This document shows positions 47,401-59,258 of a DNA stretch of 64,000 nt, one piece after another. Every line of letters begins with the position of its first letter. The first letter of the stretch is position 1. The notes beneath the pieces are model-generated. The model had not been told where the DNA came from, did no database searches, and worked only from the letters and a program-made list of their open reading frames with translations. The position numbers and the translations under genes are program-made. Source of the DNA: Theobroma cacao (Eukaryota; Streptophyta; Magnoliopsida; Malvales; Malvaceae); contig NC_030854.1 in assembly GCF_000208745.1 (NCBI RefSeq), positions 23,807,118 to 23,871,117 on the forward strand, written 5' to 3'.

Positions 47401-48326
47401 AGTACAAAATCCAGGATCACAAATGACGTGAAGAGTATGAACTTTATTTAAGAAGTTAACTCATTAAATTGATTTTAGATTACTGATTCCAGATTAAGGT
47501 TACATGACTTTCGCTGCAAGTACAGTAGAAAAGCGAACCACAAACTCTTTATTTTTGCTTGCCCCAAATAAACTCAGATACCAGAGCAGTAACAAGAAAG
47601 TGAGATAATGGCATGACAAAGGAAATCAAACAAATGAACGGATTTTTTTCATTTTAAGAAGAGAACCAACCAATAAAGAAAGTGGAGAAAAAGAGAACGG
47701 AATTAATATGCAAGAACAAAAAGAAAGGAGGAAACCTGAGACGAGATCTACCCCAAGGCTGAGCATAAGCCCTTCTGTATCTGTTCAATATCTCAATTTC
47801 TGAGTACTCCACCCCATATTTCTCCCCTATCTCTCTATATATCTACAACAAAAACAAATGAAACCAACACAATAAAATTTACAAAATCAAATTTCTACAG
47901 ATACCAGAGGCAGAGCGTTAAAGGAAACTCTCCATAAAACAAAAGTTGCAAACCCAAAAGAAACAAAAAACATGCTCGTATGCATAAAGATGCTCTCCGC
48001 AATGTAATATAAGAAACAAGTAAAAGGAAGACCTGAGCCATGGGCTGAGAGGGAGCAAGAAGAGTGCCAACAGCGTCGACAAGAAGAGCCTTGTGAGTGA
48101 TCTCTCCATAAAGAGACCGCCTGTAATCCTCATAGTCTTTCACTCCCAGTACTTCCAATCCCATAGCCTCTCTTTGAGGAGCCATAGCTGCAGCAGATGA
48201 AGCTGAAGAGAAGCTGCAGTTAAATGGGTCTGGCCGAATCGAGCCATTTAAAGCGCTGCACCCCGGTCTTAGAGTCCGGGTTAAGAGCCTACAGAGCTTG
48301 GTTCGTGTTGTTGCCATTAATGCCAT
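44481..48326 (-). CDS. HAD-superfamily hydrolase-like protein (six exons, 291 aa)
   Basis: Exons on the minus strand: 48033-48326, 47736-47842, 45790-45898, 45551-45712, 44904-45077, 44481-44510, all with GT..AG borders and an open frame. The N-terminus (MALMATTRTKLCRLLTRTLR) is rich in Arg and free of acidic residues, suggesting a mitochondrial or plastid presequence. HAD motifs: motif I DAVGT (84-88), with the nucleophile Asp84 but Val where the second Asp is usual; motif II Ser197 in VVSNFD; motif III Lys229 in EKPNP; motif IV GDDRRND (253-259). The family resembles HDHD3-type and Arabidopsis At2g41250-type proteins. Substrate unknown. The start is the ATG at 48326, which has an A at -3 and a G at +4. 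The last exon encodes only VARRIGVQV and the stop. Confidence 0.9.
44586..44607. repeat. Uninterrupted poly(G) run of 22 in HAD gene intron 5
   Basis: Twenty-two G in a row on the plus strand, giving poly(C) in the HAD transcript, 76 bp upstream (in transcript sense) of the 30-nt terminal exon. Such runs are rare in plant DNA, can form quadruplexes on the G strand, and are prone to length error. Confidence 0.95.
45506..45546. repeat. Compound (AC)n(GA)n microsatellite in HAD gene intron 4
   Basis: (AC) run at 45506-45528 and (GA) run at 45531-45546, ending four bases from the donor side of the exon at 45551-45712. Confidence 0.95.
46433..46588. mobile_element. Small MITE in HAD gene intron 2 (family member 2)
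   Basis: Begins GTTACTCGGACTCAGG and contains CCATTCCCATGTCCGTCAAA and GCAAGGAAAATGAAGATTTG, matching the element at 18257-18424 in the same order. The right terminal repeat is more decayed (GAAGATTTGGAGAAACA). Confidence 0.6.
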
Positions 48327-48922
48327 TTTTTGAGCTTCATTTAATTCTGCTCTAATTTGTTTTTGATTCACTTCTCGAGCTCCATGGAGAGAAAGAGAAG
48401 AAGCTCAATGAAACAAAGAAACTGCTTACCATTATATGCATCTGCGCCTCTTTCATATTACCATTATACCCTTCTTCTAAAGCATGCCATGAATGGGGAT
48501 TTTTGTTTGAAATTTATTTGTTTAATTTCTTTGGACTCCATTTAGTTTATGTTTTTATTATTTACTTTTTAATATTTTTATTTTAATGTATTATTTTATT
48601 AAATAAATAAATAACAAAATATCAATCATACGGAATATTATGAAAATTGTTGATTAGCATTGAAGGTTTAGATTGAAAACTCTTAAAGATGGAATTCAAA
48701 GTCAATAAATTTAATATTTGAATTTATTTTGAATATCTAAAACATCACATAAAAAAACTTTATTTATATTTTTTGAAAGATATTTTAATTAATGCTTGAG
48801 CCCTATATTTGAAGGAAATTTTTTATTTTATAATTTATGTGACTCATTAATTTTGTATTCTATTAAACTTCATTAAGAGCCATTAGTTACTTTCAAGAAA
48901 AAGGCATTTTTTTAAAATAGTT
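48327..48922. other. 5' flank of the HAD gene and AT-rich intergenic DNA
   Basis: The first 100 bp or so (48327-48430) likely hold the 5' untranslated region and core promoter; beyond 48540 the sequence is strongly AT-rich. No clear TATA box or other element can be assigned with confidence, and there is no gene. Confidence 0.4.
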
Positions 48923-49565
48923 GGATATGTTATGAATATTTTTGTAAATATCCATTTATTCTATCTATATCTAGATTTGATGTAAATTAGATTAGATTAT
49001 AATTTAATCCATCTAATTTCTAAGTATTATTTTCATCTTGTAAATTTTATCAAGATAAGAGAGTTATTTGCCTATAAGTAGGCCCCTCAGTTCATTTGTA
49101 AATATATACTTCAATAAGATCTCTTTTCCCCCTCATTACTTTCTTTCTTCTCTTAAATTGTTCTTTCAGTAATATTTATTTATTCTTTTAAGTTATTTTT
49201 CATAACATATTATCAGCACGATCCTCTCGGATCTCTCAAGTTTTGGAATTATTTGTTTCATCATCTTCAAGTTTCAAAAAGATTTCAATGATTCAGTTTT
49301 GATTTGTAGTTTTAGCAAATCAGGTAAGTGTTGCTATTACTTTATTTTCATATCTCAAAAGCTTTAAAAGGATTTCAATGGTTGGTCTTTAATTTTTGAT
49401 TGTAACAAAATCAGGTAAGTGACTTGATATCTCTTTAGTATTTTTATTTTCTTAAAATCAACCTGAATATGAATTTTACTATCATATAGTATATATTATA
49501 TTTTATCTCTTAATTGGAAAGTGAATTTGCTATTATATTGCTATTAATGAAAAATCATAATGTCT

Positions 49566-50105
49566 ATTCCCTGAAGTGAATGTGACAAACAAGTTGCTAA
49601 TAAAATTTTTTATAAATTTATCCATTCCCTAAAGTGAATGCGATATCATTTAATAATTATGGTCATAGTCATAAATCTATCTATTTCCTGAAGTGAATGT
49701 CACATTATTTAATAATTATGATCATAGATATCGAAGAGGTCGTTATAATAATTTACACTATTACTATTTTAATTTCAATTATAATTTTACCACCAGAAGT
49801 GGATAATAATTTTACTATCATAATTTAAGAATAATTTTGCCATGAGAAGTGGATGGATAATTTACCACCAGAAGTGGATGAATGTCGAAACCTACTAAAA
49901 AATATATAATCCACCAGAAGTGGATAACCCATCATATGTGGATCACTCACCAAAAATGGATATATACTTGTAACTTACCACAAATATATGATTACTTTCA
50001 ATGCACAAAAAGTAGATGGATACCTTAAACCACTAACCCACTAGAAGTGAATAACCAATCAAAAAGTGGATGAATATTTGTAACCCATCAGAAGTGGATA
50101 AATAA
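49566..50105. repeat. Short repeated motifs inside the copia element
   Basis: Three copies of a CCCTGAAGTGAATG-type motif (near 49569, 49625 and 49686) are followed by about ten copies of CCACCAGAAGTGGAT or close variants between 49790 and 50105, at irregular spacing. The second motif is partly self-complementary (CCAC..GTGG), so it can form small hairpins. Confidence 0.75.
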
Positions 50106-53100
50106 TGAAAAAAATAAAAAAAATATAAAAAAATGTATTGTTATTGATGTGACATGAAAGATCATTGATCACGTACTTGTTGTACGTCTTAAATTTTATC
50201 AAGTATCACTGAAAATTAAAACATCTTGTGATAATTTTAATCATGGCCAAGTTGGTATAGCACATCAAGATATTTGTCCACTTTGAAAAAAAAATTGATT
50301 ACATGATTGGTAATAGAAATATCTGAGAATGGACTTAATAGTAATTGGTATATTTAGTATAACTATATTATGAAGATACTTTAATATGTTTTCATTATAT
50401 TTAAATGATATATTTTTATTATGTGTTTTAATTTTATATTTAATATTCTTTTATGTTAACTTGTAAGTTGCTTATTGTATATATTTTATTTTATTGAAGA
50501 AATATAGATATTGATCTTGTTGGATCTAAGATCAATAATGTAAATATATGTTTAGCAGACATTGCTATAACAAACACTATATTTAAAGACAAAAAATATT
50601 TTTTCTACTTGACAACAAAAAAAAGGCCAATGTCAATTCAATATCTGGTAATTTAAAATTAATTGAAGGCTCCAAAAGAGCTAATATTTTACTACCTGGA
50701 GGAATAAAGTAATGAGAATGTATTATTTTCTATTAAGTCTTAAAGAAGTTTATTAAGTTTTAAAAATATTTATTTGAATAGATATCATATTAAGACAATG
50801 AATGAAAGAGACACTTAATACCTCTATATTGCAATTATCTCAAGCAGAAAGTGTGTGTTGAAAAAAATTACTCGCTTTGTTCTCAGAATTAAACTATATA
50901 AATATTAGACTAATTGAAACTCATAGTAAATCAGAAGTTTATAATGATTTTAATGTTTGGCATGATCAGTTGGACCATCCTGGATCAATAATGATGCAAA
51001 AAAAATGATTGAAAATTTATCATTCATTGAAAAATCAGAACATTTTTCAATCTAATGAATTTTATGTGCTGCTTGCTCTGAAAGCAAATAAACTATAAGG
51101 CTATCACAAACTAAAGTTAGGACTGAATTTCCTACATTTTTTAATAATATTCAAGGTTATATGTGGATCCATACATCCATCTTGTGAACCATTTAGATAT
51201 TTTATGATTTTAATCAATGTATCGACTAGATAGTCATATGTGTGCTTATTATAGCTTGCAATTTGGTATTTGCAACCATTCTTTTGCAAGCACATTTTCC
51301 TGGTTATGTAATTAAGATTATTTATTTTGATAATGCTGGTGGATATACATTTCAAGCCTTTAATATTGCATATTAGTTGAAATAACTATTGAACAACCTG
51401 TTGCTTATGTTTATACATAAATGGTTTAGCAAAATTATTTATTAAACACTTCCAACTGATTGCAAGGTTATGAAATTCAAACTCCCAATGTTGACTTGGA
51501 GGCATGCCATTTTGGATGTAGCAGCATTTATATGCATCAGGCCAAACGAGTTATTATAAATTCTTTCTAGACAATTGGTTTATGGTTAGAAACCAAATAT
51601 TTTCCATCTAAGAATTTTTTGGATGTGCGGTATATGTTTCAATTGCTCCACCACAATACACAAAGATAGGTCCTCAAAGGAGGTTAGGAATATATGTTGG
51701 ATACAAATCTCCATTTGTAATTAAATATTTAGAATTATCGATAGGAGATTTATTCATGACAAAATTTGTCAATTGTCAAACGTATTTACCAACCTAACGG
51801 GAATAACTAAATCTTATATACCAGCCTGCAAATGCTCTTATTAGCATTGATGTCCTTGTAAGACAAGGCATGCCAAAAGCGTAGAAATCAATCGATTCCA
51901 AAGATAAAATCCTCGAAAAAGAAAAAGAGCAAATATTTAAAATGGTTAGAAAGAGGAAGTAGAAACTCTGAAGAGACCCTTGATATAATTGAGAAAAATT
52001 CTAGAAGAAATTCAGGTACCAGAAATCATTGACAATGAAGAAATCTCAATCAATTATGTTATGATGGGAAAAGATGGAATCGATAAATAAACATCAACAA
52101 TATTTTGTATATAATATAGAGGTAACTATTATGAAAGAAAAACGAGGATCTTGAACTTATATAAATTATTGGCCAATGTGGAAAGACGCAATCAAAGTTG
52201 AATTGAATTTAATTGCAAAACGTGAAGATTTTGGACCTGTAGTCTGTACATCAAATGATGTAAAACTAATGAGATATAAATGGGTATTTGTGGAAATACG
52301 AAATGAGAAAAATAAGATTATGAGATATAAAGCACGGCTTATCGCACAATGTTTTACCCAAAGATCTGGTATTAAATATGAAAATAGATATTCTCTGTAG
52401 TGGACACAATTATAATTCTATATTAACTAGTCTGGCAATAAATGAGAAAATGAAAATACATCTAATGAGTGTAGCTACAGCCTATTCATATGGCTCATTT
52501 GATATCGATATCTATATGAAAATCCTTGAAAGATTTAAGTTGCTTAAAGCACAAAATTTGAATTTTTGAGAAATTTATTTCATAAAATTAAATAAATCTT
52601 TATATGGATTAAAGTAATCCAGACACATGTGGTACAATCCACTTAGTGCAAATTTATTGGAAGAAGGCTATAACAATAATCCTATATGCCTATGTATTTT
52701 ATAAAAGGGGTTTAGATATGAATTTATTATAATTGTTGTTTATGTTGATAACTTGAACATTATTAGAACTCTTGAAGAGTTATCAAAAATCATGGATTAC
52801 TTAAAAAGAGAATTTGAGATGAGAAACCTTGAAAAAATAAAGTTTTGTGTGGGTTTTTAGATGAACACTTGGCAAATAGAATCTTTATCCATCAATCAAA
52901 TTATATCACAAAAATGCTAAAATGATTTTATATGGAGAAAGCATATCCATTGAGTTCACCAATGGTTGTAAGGTCATTTGATGTGAAAAAAGATATTTTT
53001 CGACCTCGTGAGGATAATAAAGAACTTCATGGTCATGAAGTACCATATCTTTTTGAAATTGGAACATTAATGAATCTTGCTAGTAATACATGACTTGATA

Positions 53101-53710
53101 TAGCAATTGCTATGAATTTATTAGCAAGATATAGTTTTTTTCAACTCGAAGACATTAGAATGGAATTAAACATATACTTTGATATCTCTGAGGAACAATG
53201 GATATGGCATATATAATTCAAATGCATCAAAATAAAATTTAATTAGTTATGCAGATGCAGAATATTCATCTAATCCACATAAAGCTCGATCTTAGACAAG
53301 TTATTTGTTCACATATGGAGGTAAGACTATTTTATGGCATTTTATAAAGCAAACTATAGTTGCTACTTTTTCTAGCCATACAGAAATTTTAGCAACTCAT
53401 GAGCAAGTTATGAATGTGTCTGGTTAAGATATGTAATTTAACATATTCGAGAAACGTGTGGCATGTCAACCAAGAAGAAAATTCCAACAATGTTATATGA
53501 GGATAATACTATTTGCATAACACAGCTAAAGGAAAGATATATTAAAGGCGATTAAACAAAACACATAGTTCGTCAAAAATTCTTCTTTACTCATGATCTC
53601 TGAGAAAATGGTGAAATTAGTATTCAACAAATTTAGTCAAGTGACAATCTAGCAGATTTGTTCACTAAAGCCCTTCTTATTGCAACATTTAAAAAGTTGG
53701 AATGTATCAT
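49720..53710 (+). pseudogene. Decayed copia gag-pol (gag mostly deleted)
   Basis: Fragments in the expected order: the end of gag (a GRYNN-type basic stretch near 49735, then a broken zinc-knuckle segment near 50140-50210); a protease-like part near 50555-50700 (a TNTIFKDKKYFFYLTTKK-type stretch); GAG-pre-integrase near 50960-51020 (VWHDQLDHPGSIMM); integrase pieces at about 51100-51760; reverse transcriptase from 52176 (WKDAIKVELNLIAKREDFGP, MRYKWVFVEIRNEKNKIMRY, YGSFDIDIYMKI) through about 53100; and RNase H near 53240-53690 (SYADAEYSSNPHKA, then LADLFTKALL). Many stops and frameshifts. Most of gag is missing, so this copy could not supply its own proteins. The minus-strand frame at 51104-51355 is a shadow. 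Confidence 0.8.
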
Positions 53711-54324
53711 TTTAAAGATCTCTATAATGCAATCATTAGGGGGAGTAAAATACGCACTGTACTGTTTTCCTTCATCAAGGTTTTTCCCATTAGATTTTTC
53801 TTGATAAGGATTTTAATGAGGTAGTATTTTATAAGTGTATTCTTGAAAAGAATTATGTACTTTTTTTCCTTCACTCGGATTTTTTCCCATGAGGTTTTTT
53901 CTTTGTAAGGTTTTAACGAGGCATATTCTTAATACAATGGATATTCAAAGGGAAGTGTTATGAATATTTTTGTGAATATCCATTTATTCTATCTATATCT
54001 AGATTTGATGCAAATTAGATTGGATTATGATTTAATCCATTTAATCTCTAAGTGTTATCTTCATCTTGTAAATTTTATCAAGATAAGGGAGTTATTTGCC
54101 TATAAATAGGCCTCCTCAGTTCATTTGTAAATATACACTTCAATAAGATCTATTTTTCCCTTAAATACTTTCTCTCTTCTCTTTAATTGTTCTTTCAGTT
54201 ATCTTTATTTATTCTTTTAAGTTATTTTTCATAACAGGATAAAGATATTTTAATTATTTTTAGTCAGAAGAAAAGATTTTTAGATAAAATTATCTTTAAT
54301 AAAATCTCATCATATCCAAACGCA

Positions 54325-54570
54325 TGTGAAAAAAAAATTGCTATATACCATGTTGAAAAAAATTTATATGTTATGTTGAAAAAAAATTTGTTTCACTCCA
54401 TGTTGAAAAAATTTTGTTGTTACATGTAATGTTCAAAAAAATTTTACTACATGTTATGTTAAAAAAATTATTATTACACACTATGTTGAAAAAAATTTTA
54501 CTACACATCATTTAAAAAAAATATTATTACATGTTATACCATTTTCAAAAAATTTGTTACACATCAAGTG
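54325..54570. repeat. Degenerate tandem repeat (about 25-35 bp unit)
   Basis: About eight or nine drifting copies of a unit like CATGTTGAAAAAAATTTTGT plus TACACAT. The period varies between roughly 25 and 37 bp. It starts just beyond the copia element. Confidence 0.7.
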
Positions 54571-55690
54571 CATTAAAGTTATTACATGCAAGTATAGCGA
54601 GTAACAACTCTATACAGTATTCTAATCTATAAATTTCACTTATAATTTCAATCCATCAACTTTGAGATTTTATGAATGTAAACCAATAAACCTAAGAACA
54701 CATTGATGTTATATTTACTATTTGGTCTGTAAATCGACGACGATATAGTGAGATTGCAAGAAATAGATAAAGAGATGATGATAGTGATAAAATTAGAGAG
54801 GTGGATGGCGAGAGAGACAAACAACATTTAATTTGTCTAGATGGCAAAAAAGAAATCGAGAATATTTAATTTGTCTGAAATAATTTAAAAAGTATTTTTA
54901 TCAAGTCATTATAAAAATTGGTAAAAACAATTAACTTTATATTGAAAGTTACTTTTGAATTGAATTTATGAAATTAACTATTTCTCACAATTTTTCTCTT
55001 CAGAAAAATTGTATTTTGTGTAAATTGTAATGATATAGTTTTTTTTAACACTACACCTACTATTATTTTAAAATTTTCAAAATAGAAAAGGGAATTTGTA
55101 ACTTTAATCTTGAAATTTAACAATGCAAGGAAAATAACATCTATTGATAAAACTTTTTTTTCCATTGCTTTAAAAGTAAACGAAAAGGTTATTAATTTCC
55201 TAAACCTTATAAGAGTAAGGTTTTGGTAATCAAAATCGTGCTATGTGCGAAAAAATTGTCAAATCGATACCATATCAGGTAACAAATGTTATCTAAACTT
55301 CACTCCAATTTAATTAAAAACAAAAGCTTTGGACTAAGGAAAGAAGATACACATACAACTCACGTATCCATGCGTGATTCACGAAATCATTTAAGTCGCT
55401 TTTTATTAGTTTAACTTTGTTAATGGTACATAATTTTCGTGAACAATCTAATGATGTAGTCAATTTTAGTAGAATATATATATATATATGCATGTACGCT
55501 GTGATGATTCCTTTTTGAAATAATATCTAATACTCTGTTAACCCAGCTCTTAGCAAAATGACGACATAATTTTATATACTGAATTTTTTATTTTATTTTA
55601 AATAAGATTCTTTATAGTTTATATTTATATTTTTTAATTTTTACAAAATAATAAATAAGAAAAATAATATCTTCAATCCAATAAGTGATT
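54571..55690. other. AT-rich intergenic stretch
   Basis: No gene, RNA or recognised repeat apart from a (TA)n run near 55475-55492. Short frames (54974-55165, 55612-55830) look like chance. Confidence 0.45.
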
Positions 55691-56000
55691 GAAGAGCAGG
55701 CTCCAACAAGCAAACAAAGAGGGCATTTCGGGTAATTGCTTTTCCCATAACATGCATAAATGACGGTGTGGCAAGACAATGGAATATGGTTAAGATCCAC
55801 GTCATCACATTCTGAAACCCGAAGCATCATCCATATCGCAAAGTGGGACCACTACAAGGAGTCTGACCTGACGTGGGCCCCAAGCTTTGTACCCCCCCAA
55901 AAATCGCCATCCTCGACCACTAGGCCTGCAGTCTCCCCCTCGGAATACGGCAGCTTTTGGGGCCGCAAAGAAACAAACGAATAAAAATAAACCCTCCCAA
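55690..56000. promoter_or_regulatory. GC-richer orphan patch with promoter-like motifs
   Basis: A sharp rise in GC inside AT-rich DNA. It contains CCACGTCATCAC (an ACGT-core, bZIP-type motif, about 55798-55809) and GACGTGGGCCCC (an ACGT core plus GTGGGCCC, a TCP-like site, about 55870-55881). Plus- and minus-strand frames cross it (55760-55984 and 55805-56110), but neither product is recognised. It could be a promoter whose gene is missing, a decayed gene or a transposon fragment. Confidence 0.3.
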
Positions 56001-57889
56001 GTTGTTTTTCTGTTTCCTTTTTTGGTATTTTTATATTTGTTTTTTAAATATTTCTTTTTGCAATTCATTGCCAGTGGACAGAAGGGTTGAGACTGGAAGG
56101 AAACGAGCAAATGAGAATTACAAGAAAAATTAATTAAAAAATCATTATGGAGAATTCATTTCTTTTTATGGAAGAGTACAAAATATCCATCACTGCAATT
56201 AAAATTAAAAATTTAATATTAGTATACTCTTTCTGAGTTCCATGAAAATGAAACCATTTTATTATATGTTTTTCAACCTCGACACCTTCTCATCTTCCAC
56301 TCCTAAATTGTCCGGGCACTGAGGAATCTTTCACCTTAGAATACTAAAATGCCATTAAAATATAAATAATGAAATTATGTGTGTTTTTTCCCCATAACCT
56401 GTCAAAAGCATTCCAATTATAAAATAAATAAAATCTTTCATTAATCATTGGTGAAAGCAGCTTGTGATATAAATATAAATAATATGTGGATTCTATTACT
56501 TTATTAACTTGAAATAGCCCCCGTGTTTTGTTTTGGGTGTTTTCTAGTTCTTACCATCGTGGTAATTTTAACAAATATATTTGTGAAATAGAAAGTATAG
56601 TGATTTCAAACAAAGCATATTACCAAACATATTCCCACCTTAACATATATTTTCTTAAATTTATTTAAAATTAGATAGATATATATAAATATAATAAATT
56701 CATTTTTAAAGCAAAAAAAGTAAAAAAATGAATAAAAATGTTAAATATAATTTTTATTGTAGAAAAACATAATAATGAATGTACTTGAGTATTTACTTCA
56801 TTAGTTAGTGTATAAATTTTTATTTAAAAATAAAATTTAAAATTTTTTAATTATATAAAAAAATTAATGAATAAAAAATATTTATCAAAGCAATCTCCAT
56901 CCTTAAAATTTTTTTGAAATTATCAAAATTCTAAGTAAAGACCAACAAAGAAAAAAAAAAGAAAAACAAAAAATGCAAAAAGAGAAAACCAAAAACCTTA
57001 GCCTCAAAACTCCACCCACGAAACACCCCAAGAAAAAGCCCACCGATTCCAAATTCACAAACAAAATAACGTCATGTCAACCGATTGGATTGCCGGATAC
57101 CCACCCTTACTCAAATGTCAACACAAGAATTGTTTGCTGTCAACATTTGGGACTAAAGGCATTAGATTTTATTTGTGGTATTGATGGATGATTATTAGTA
57201 TCATAGGCGGTCCAATAAATTTAAAAATTTAAAATAAAATATTTAAATAAAATTTTTTATTAAAATTAAAAAAATTATTAAAATTTATATTTTTTTAACT
57301 TTTTAAAATATAAAATTTTTAATTAAACTTTTACAATTAAGTTCTTCTAATATAATATAAACTTTAAATTAAAATAAAAAAATCTGTAAAAATTAAAATA
57401 ATAGTACCTAATTGTTGAATGCTTATTGTAAATAGAAAATGAGGCTCACGATTTTATGAAGATAATAAAATAACAAATTTCTTGTGCATTCTTTGGAGAA
57501 AAATTAAAGTTAAAGAAAGAAAGAGCAAATGGGAAAAAAAAATTTAAAAGTAAATATTATACATTGAAAAAAATAATTAGTTTTATATATAAGAAAAAAA
57601 TAGCTATTGAAAATCATTAAATGCGTTGATTGAAAATAAGAGAAATATGTGAGAAAAAAAATAACTGTTAGAGATTAAATACATATGACCGTTAATTGAT
57701 TGGAAATAAAAAAATATAGTTAAAAATTAGTAACATTTTAGAAATAAAAAAATGATAAAAAATTAAGATTTATTTGATACATAATTAAAAAAAGTGAGAG
57801 AATAAATAATTTTATTAATTATTTTTATTTTTTATATATTTTTTAATTTTTTATAATTTTAATATAATTAATTGTATTATATTGAGGAT
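56001..57889. other. AT-rich intergenic stretch
   Basis: No gene recognised. A slightly GC-richer part at 56985-57190 carries a short plus-strand frame rich in Lys, Pro and Thr with no known counterpart. The rest is low-complexity AT sequence. Confidence 0.45.
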
Positions 57890-58225
57890 GATAGAGGACC
57901 ACATAAGCATTTTGAGGATGCAAATGAAACAGAACCGTAACCACAGATTCTGAATTATTGGTTTGGAAAGGAGAAAAGTTGAGTGGGACCCATCCTTTAC
58001 AGATGGAAGCCAAGGTGAACATTCGGACATACAAATAATAGAAGATAGAGACAACGGTTGGGTTGGGTCCCCACTCCCTAGCCTTCAAACTGACGCTCGA
58101 TGTGGTTATTGATGGACCAGCCTCGTCTCTATATACCTCATCCCCGAGTAATGGTGAAGTACTTCCTGTACTGACGGCGGTTTTCTTCCCATCCCCGACT
58201 TGGCCCGAAAATATTATTTCTCTAA
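57890..58225. promoter_or_regulatory. Second GC-richer patch with TATA-like box next to an assembly gap
   Basis: GC rises again; CTCTATATACCTC at about 58127-58139 reads as TATATAGAG on the minus strand, a good plant TATA box, and as TATATACC on the plus strand. GGACCC/GTCCCC-type motifs surround it. No coding region follows on either side in visible sequence; on the right the sequence turns AT-rich and then enters the gap. Possibly a promoter or 5' end of a gene hidden by the gap or lost. Confidence 0.3.
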
Positions 58226-58594
58226 CATTAACTATACGTTTGGTTGATAAAATAATTATTATATAAAAATAAAATAAAATAAAAATATAATAAAATAATT
58301 ATTACTTAGTTTGATATGATAAAAGAAATATGATAAGAATAATTATTATGATTTGTTATAGTGTTTGTTTGGTAATAATAATTTTAAAATAAAAAAAATA
58401 AAAAATAAAAAACTATTTATTATTTATATGATATTTTATTTTTATTAGATTTTTTAAATATTAATAATCTAGAATTTAAAATATTAATAATTAATAATTT
58501 AAATAGTAATATTTTATTTAATTTAAATATTATTATGATTAATTTTTATTTTATTTTATTTTATTTTTAAAATATTAATAATTGATAATTTATT

Positions 58595-59218
58595 NNNNNN
58601 NNNNNNNNNNNNNNNNNNNNNNNNNNNNNNNNNNNNNNNNNNNNNNNNNNNNNNNNNNNNNNNNNNNNNNNNNNNNNNNNNNNNNNNNNNNNNNNNNNNN
58701 NNNNNNNNNNNNNNNNNNNNNNNNNNNNNNNNNNNNNNNNNNNNNNNNNNNNNNNNNNNNNNNNNNNNNNNNNNNNNNNNNNNNNNNNNNNNNNNNNNNN
58801 NNNNNNNNNNNNNNNNNNNNNNNNNNNNNNNNNNNNNNNNNNNNNNNNNNNNNNNNNNNNNNNNNNNNNNNNNNNNNNNNNNNNNNNNNNNNNNNNNNNN
58901 NNNNNNNNNNNNNNNNNNNNNNNNNNNNNNNNNNNNNNNNNNNNNNNNNNNNNNNNNNNNNNNNNNNNNNNNNNNNNNNNNNNNNNNNNNNNNNNNNNNN
59001 NNNNNNNNNNNNNNNNNNNNNNNNNNNNNNNNNNNNNNNNNNNNNNNNNNNNNNNNNNNNNNNNNNNNNNNNNNNNNNNNNNNNNNNNNNNNNNNNNNNN
59101 NNNNNNNNNNNNNNNNNNNNNNNNNNNNNNNNNNNNNNNNNNNNNNNNNNNNNNNNNNNNNNNNNNNNNNNNNNNNNNNNNNNNNNNNNNNNNNNNNNNN
59201 NNNNNNNNNNNNNNNNNN
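58595..59218. other. Assembly gap (624 N)
   Basis: A run of 624 undetermined bases, bordered on the left by AT-rich low-complexity sequence and on the right by a (TA)n run. The open frame that spans it is an artefact. Confidence 1.

Positions 59219-59252
<34 letters not shown>
59219..59252. repeat. (TA)n microsatellite at the gap border
   Basis: At least 16 TA units directly after the N run; its true length is unknown because it meets the gap. Confidence 0.95.

Positions 59253-59258
<6 letters not shown>

Larger units (their letters stand above)
48923..54241 (+). mobile_element. Complete-structure Ty1/copia retrotransposon with GGATA target duplication
   Basis: 5' LTR 48928-49207 and 3' LTR 53956-54236, both starting TGTTATGAATATTTTTGT and ending TTTTTCATAACA. 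They are flanked by perfect GGATA duplications at 48923-48927 and 54237-54241. By eye the LTRs differ at roughly two dozen positions in 281 bp. A primer-site-like TATCAGCACGA follows the 5' LTR (49210-49221), and a purine tract CAAAGGGAAG precedes the 3' LTR (53946-53955). A further tract, ATTAGGGGGAG, lies at about 53737. The coding region is decayed (next entry). Confidence 0.92.

Noticed and set aside
48327..48371. Extension of the HAD protein to an earlier start at 48371
   Set aside because: The codon at 48369-48371 is GTG, not ATG. The first ATG, at 48326, has a good context and starts a presequence-like N-terminus.
55760..56110. Overlapping plus and minus frames as a small protein gene
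   Set aside because: Neither product is recognised, both are short, and one runs through a T-rich low-complexity tract. The patch is better described as promoter-like DNA of unknown role.
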